The notes below the pieces were generated by a model. That model was not told the DNA's origin and ran no database searches. It worked only from the letters and a program-made list of their open reading frames with translations. Shown piece after piece: positions 62,132 to 64,000 of a stretch of 64,000 nucleotides of DNA. Within the stretch, counting starts at the first letter, position 1. Each line of letters opens with the position of its first letter. The stretch is from contig NZ_JAHVKE010000001.1 of NCBI RefSeq assembly GCF_019800885.1, forward strand, positions 868,001-932,000, given 5' to 3'. The stretch comes from Maritalea mobilis (GTDB lineage Bacteria; Pseudomonadota; Alphaproteobacteria; Rhodobacterales; Rhodobacteraceae). The translations under genes and the position numbers were made by a program.

Positions 62132-63513
62132 GCCGCATCCCCGGCCTGCGCATGGGCATAAAGCGCCGCCACCGCGCAGGATGCCAGCCGCGCACGGTCG
62201 TCATCGGCCCGGCTGGTCAGGATCACCGGAACCTGCGCCCCCATCACGATCCCCGCGGCCTCGGCATGGGCGAGGAAGGTCAACTCCTTCGCGATCATGT
62301 TGCCGGATTCGAGGTTCGGCGCGACGAGGATATCGGCCCGCCCGGCGACAAGGCCCGTCAGCCCCTTGGTCCGCGCGGCGCCCAGATCGACGGCATTGTC
62401 CATGGCCAGCGGCCCGTCCACTAGGCCGCCGGTGATCTGGCCCCGGTCCGCCATCTTCGACAGGACCGCCGCGTCGATGGTGGACGGGATGGAGGGTGTC
62501 ACGGTCTCCACCGCCGACAAGATGCCGACCTTCGGCGTCTCAACCCCGAGCGAACGCGCAAGGTCGATCGCGTTCTGGACGATGGAGACCTTGCAATCGA
62601 GGTCGGGCGCGATGTTGATCGCCGCGTCGGTGACGAAAAGGAAATGGTCAAGGCCGGGCACATCCATCACGAAGACGTGGGACAGGCGCCGATTGGTGCG
62701 AAGCCCACCCTCTTTCTTGAGGATGGCATGGAGCAACTGATCGGTGTGCAGATGCCCCTTCATCACCGCGCGTGCGCGCCCCTCATGCACGAGCGCGACG
62801 GACCGCAGCGCAGCGGCACGGTGATCCGGGATGTCGATGATCTCGACCCCGGCAATGCTGACCCCGGCCTCTTCCGCGGCGGCCTCGATCTTGGGGCGCG
62901 CGCCCACGAAAATGGGCGCGATCAGCGTGTGCTCGGCCCCGAGGATCGCACCGGCGACGGCATCCGGCGATTCCGGGCACACGACCACAGTGCTCACGGG
63001 CGGCAGCGGCTCGGCACGGGCCAGCAAACGGTCGAAATTGGCGTGACGCTGCACGGTCAGGCCCGGCACATCGGCCCCGTCAAAGCTTTGGGCGTGATCC
63101 GGGGCGATAACCCGGGCCTCGCCCTTGGCGACCGCGCCCGAAGGCCCTTCGACCAGCGTGCTCAGGCGCACGACCCCGCCTTCGAGTTTCTCGGCCACCC
63201 GCACGGTCACGGTCAGTTCTTCGCCGGCATGCGCGCGGCCGCAGAACTCCGTATCCTGGTGCAAGTACAGCGTCCCCGGCCCCGGCAACTGGTTGCCAAG
63301 CACGCCCGAAATCAGCGCTGCAATCCACGCCGAGGGGGCCACGGCCTCGGGCTTGCCATCGCCATCGCCGTCTTCCTTGGGCAGGTGCATCGGGTTCAGG
63401 TTGCCGCTGGCATGGGCGAAGACATAGAGGTCATCGGCACGGACGAGCCGCTTGATCTGCGCCTCCATTCCGATCTCCAGCTGGTCGTAGGGAATGGCGT
63501 TGAAAATGGTCAT
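62128..63513 (-). CDS. Bifunctional MaoC-like hydratase/phosphate acetyl- or butyryltransferase
   Basis: A 461-residue fusion. Residues 1-150 are a MaoC hot-dog domain (DLYVFAHASGNLNPMHL, with the Asn/His active-site region) and 160-461 a phosphate acetyl/butyryltransferase domain (AVMKGHLHTDQLLHAILKKE, GAARTKGLTGLVAGRADILV). The fusion is well known in Rhodobacteraceae. With ackA (4-bp overlap) it forms a pathway between acyl-CoA, acyl phosphate and the free acid. ATG 63513 is chosen; the frame extends upstream without similarity. Confidence 0.92.
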   Translation of the reverse strand: MTIFNAIPYDQLEIGMEAQIKRLVRADDLYVFAHASGNLNPMHLPKEDGDGDGKPEAVAPSAWIAALISGVLGNQLPGPGTLYLHQDTEFCGRAHAGEELTVTVRVAEKLEGGVVRLSTLVEGPSGAVAKGEARVIAPDHAQSFDGADVPGLTVQRHANFDRLLARAEPLPPVSTVVVCPESPDAVAGAILGAEHTLIAPIFVGARPKIEAAAEEAGVSIAGVEIIDIPDHRAAALRSVALVHEGRARAVMKGHLHTDQLLHAILKKEGGLRTNRRLSHVFVMDVPGLDHFLFVTDAAINIAPDLDCKVSIVQNAIDLARSLGVETPKVGILSAVETVTPSIPSTIDAAVLSKMADRGQITGGLVDGPLAMDNAVDLGAARTKGLTGLVAGRADILVAPNLESGNMIAKELTFLAHAEAAGIVMGAQVPVILTSRADDDRARLASCAVAALYAHAQAGDAA

Positions 63514-63847
63514 CGGCGTCTTTCGTGATGTGGTCCGGTCGGGCGGCAGATTAGGTGCCCATCGTAACACGTCCTTGATATGGGTCAGGTTTTTCCCGCG
63601 CGTGGGGGGCAGAAAATTCTGGAATTTTCTGCGGCCTGGGGTAAGCGCCGCTCCGTCGCCAATCTCGGCGGCGCCTTTGGCTGCACGCGGATGCCTCCGG
63701 CGGGCATATTTGCAGGATAAAGATGCAGCCGGCCTCACCTTTGCGGTCGGGTTGGGAAAAGACACCGATGCCGGGGGCTTCGGTCCGCAAACGTCTTGCA
63801 CCCGGACGGCAGCCGCGCAAGGGTCGCCCGAAAACGAGGATGCAAAC
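63514..63847. other. Intergenic region between divergent genes, with repeat motif
   Basis: About 334 bases between maoC-pta and the nucleoside hydrolase gene, containing both promoters. It includes AT-rich CAGAAAATTCTGGAATTTTCTG, an imperfect inverted repeat near 63610-63631, and a copy of a 29-bp motif (63704-63732) also found before ksgA. Confidence 0.5.
63704..63732 (+). repeat. Intergenic repeat motif, copy 2
   Basis: GCATATTTGCAGGATAAAGA, continuing TGCAGCCGG, matches 56550-56578 at 26 of 29 positions and is preceded by the small hairpin GCCTCCGGCGGGC. It lies 115 bp before the nucleoside hydrolase start. Confidence 0.55.
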
Positions 63848-64000
63848 ATGACCCGCAAGATCATCATCGACACCGACCCCGGACAGGACGACGCGGTGGC
63901 CATTCTTCTGGCGCTGGCCAGCCCCGAAGAGGTCGATGTCCTGGGCATCACCGCCGTCGCGGGAAACGTGCCGCTGGAGCTGACCGCAAAGAACGTGCGG
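63848..64000 (+). CDS. Nucleoside hydrolase (IUNH family), N-terminal part (runs off right edge)
   Basis: The first 51 residues are visible, MTRKIIIDTDPGQDDAVAIL onward. The DTDPGQDDA motif supplies the calcium-binding aspartates of inosine-uridine-preferring nucleoside hydrolases, which cleave the N-glycosidic bond to give ribose and base. LGITAVAGNVPLE is also typical. ATG 63848 follows GAGGATGCAAAC. The rest of the gene lies outside the window. Confidence 0.92.
   Translation, partial: MTRKIIIDTDPGQDDAVAILLALASPEEVDVLGITAVAGNVPLELTAKNVR

Overview
The window is GC-rich, densely coded DNA of an alphaproteobacterium, most likely a marine Rhodobacteraceae (Roseobacter group). This rests on TRAP and ABC uptake systems with Tat-exported binding proteins, a MaoC-Pta/AckA pair, a DUF4167 protein, and the lptF-lptG-lptD-surA-pdxA-ksgA gene order. 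No rRNA, tRNA or CRISPR array was seen. The taxonomic call is inference from gene content.

Layout. Positions 1-1450 are the eroded end of a defence or mobile region: the C-terminus of an SNF2-type helicase, a truncated ORF and a decayed IS3-family transposase. 1500-6265 is a TRAP transporter (TakP-like binding protein, DctQ, DctM), a TauE/SafE permease and a convergent GntR/FCD regulator, with matching GntR-type operator sequences at both ends. 6800-7710 is a cobalamin riboswitch in front of bluB. 8140-12858 holds small membrane proteins, an NAD(P)-binding protein, an AraC-type regulator and a divergent alpha/beta hydrolase.

13043-28361 is the most distinctive region: two divergent operons around one control region. 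Leftward run a ribose-type ABC importer (binding protein, two permeases, double ATPase) and a short-chain dehydrogenase. Rightward run a regulator that fuses a winged helix to a MalE-like solute-binding domain, a second related dehydrogenase, an M24-fold protein lacking one metal ligand, a two-subunit thiamine-diphosphate E1, a double-lipoyl carrier protein, an aldehyde dehydrogenase and a separate E2 acyltransferase. Two 13-bp inverted repeats exactly 21 bp apart lie between the arms. My reading is import of a polyol- or ketol-like compound, oxidation by the two dehydrogenases, CoA-dependent cleavage by an acetoin-dehydrogenase-like complex, and oxidation of the released aldehyde. The substrate is unknown.

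28362-33100 is accessory and partly decayed: an orphan autotransporter barrel, a DUF2238-like protein, a ThrE-type exporter and dispersed degenerate repeats. 33138-40027 is a branched-chain-amino-acid/amide-type ABC importer followed by a 2-oxoglutarate/Fe(II) oxygenase. 40169-47524 contains a TfoX-C protein, a di-haem peroxidase behind an FNR-type site, PMP3 and DUF4112 proteins, ndk, an ABC-F ATPase, cytochrome b561, an EF-hand protein, MarC and an aspartic protease. 47533-63513 is mostly core: holC, pepA, the LPS-export/outer-membrane operon, pdxA, ksgA, a DUF4167 protein, prmC, prfA, a DUF1499 protein, ackA and maoC-pta. A nucleoside hydrolase gene runs off the right edge.
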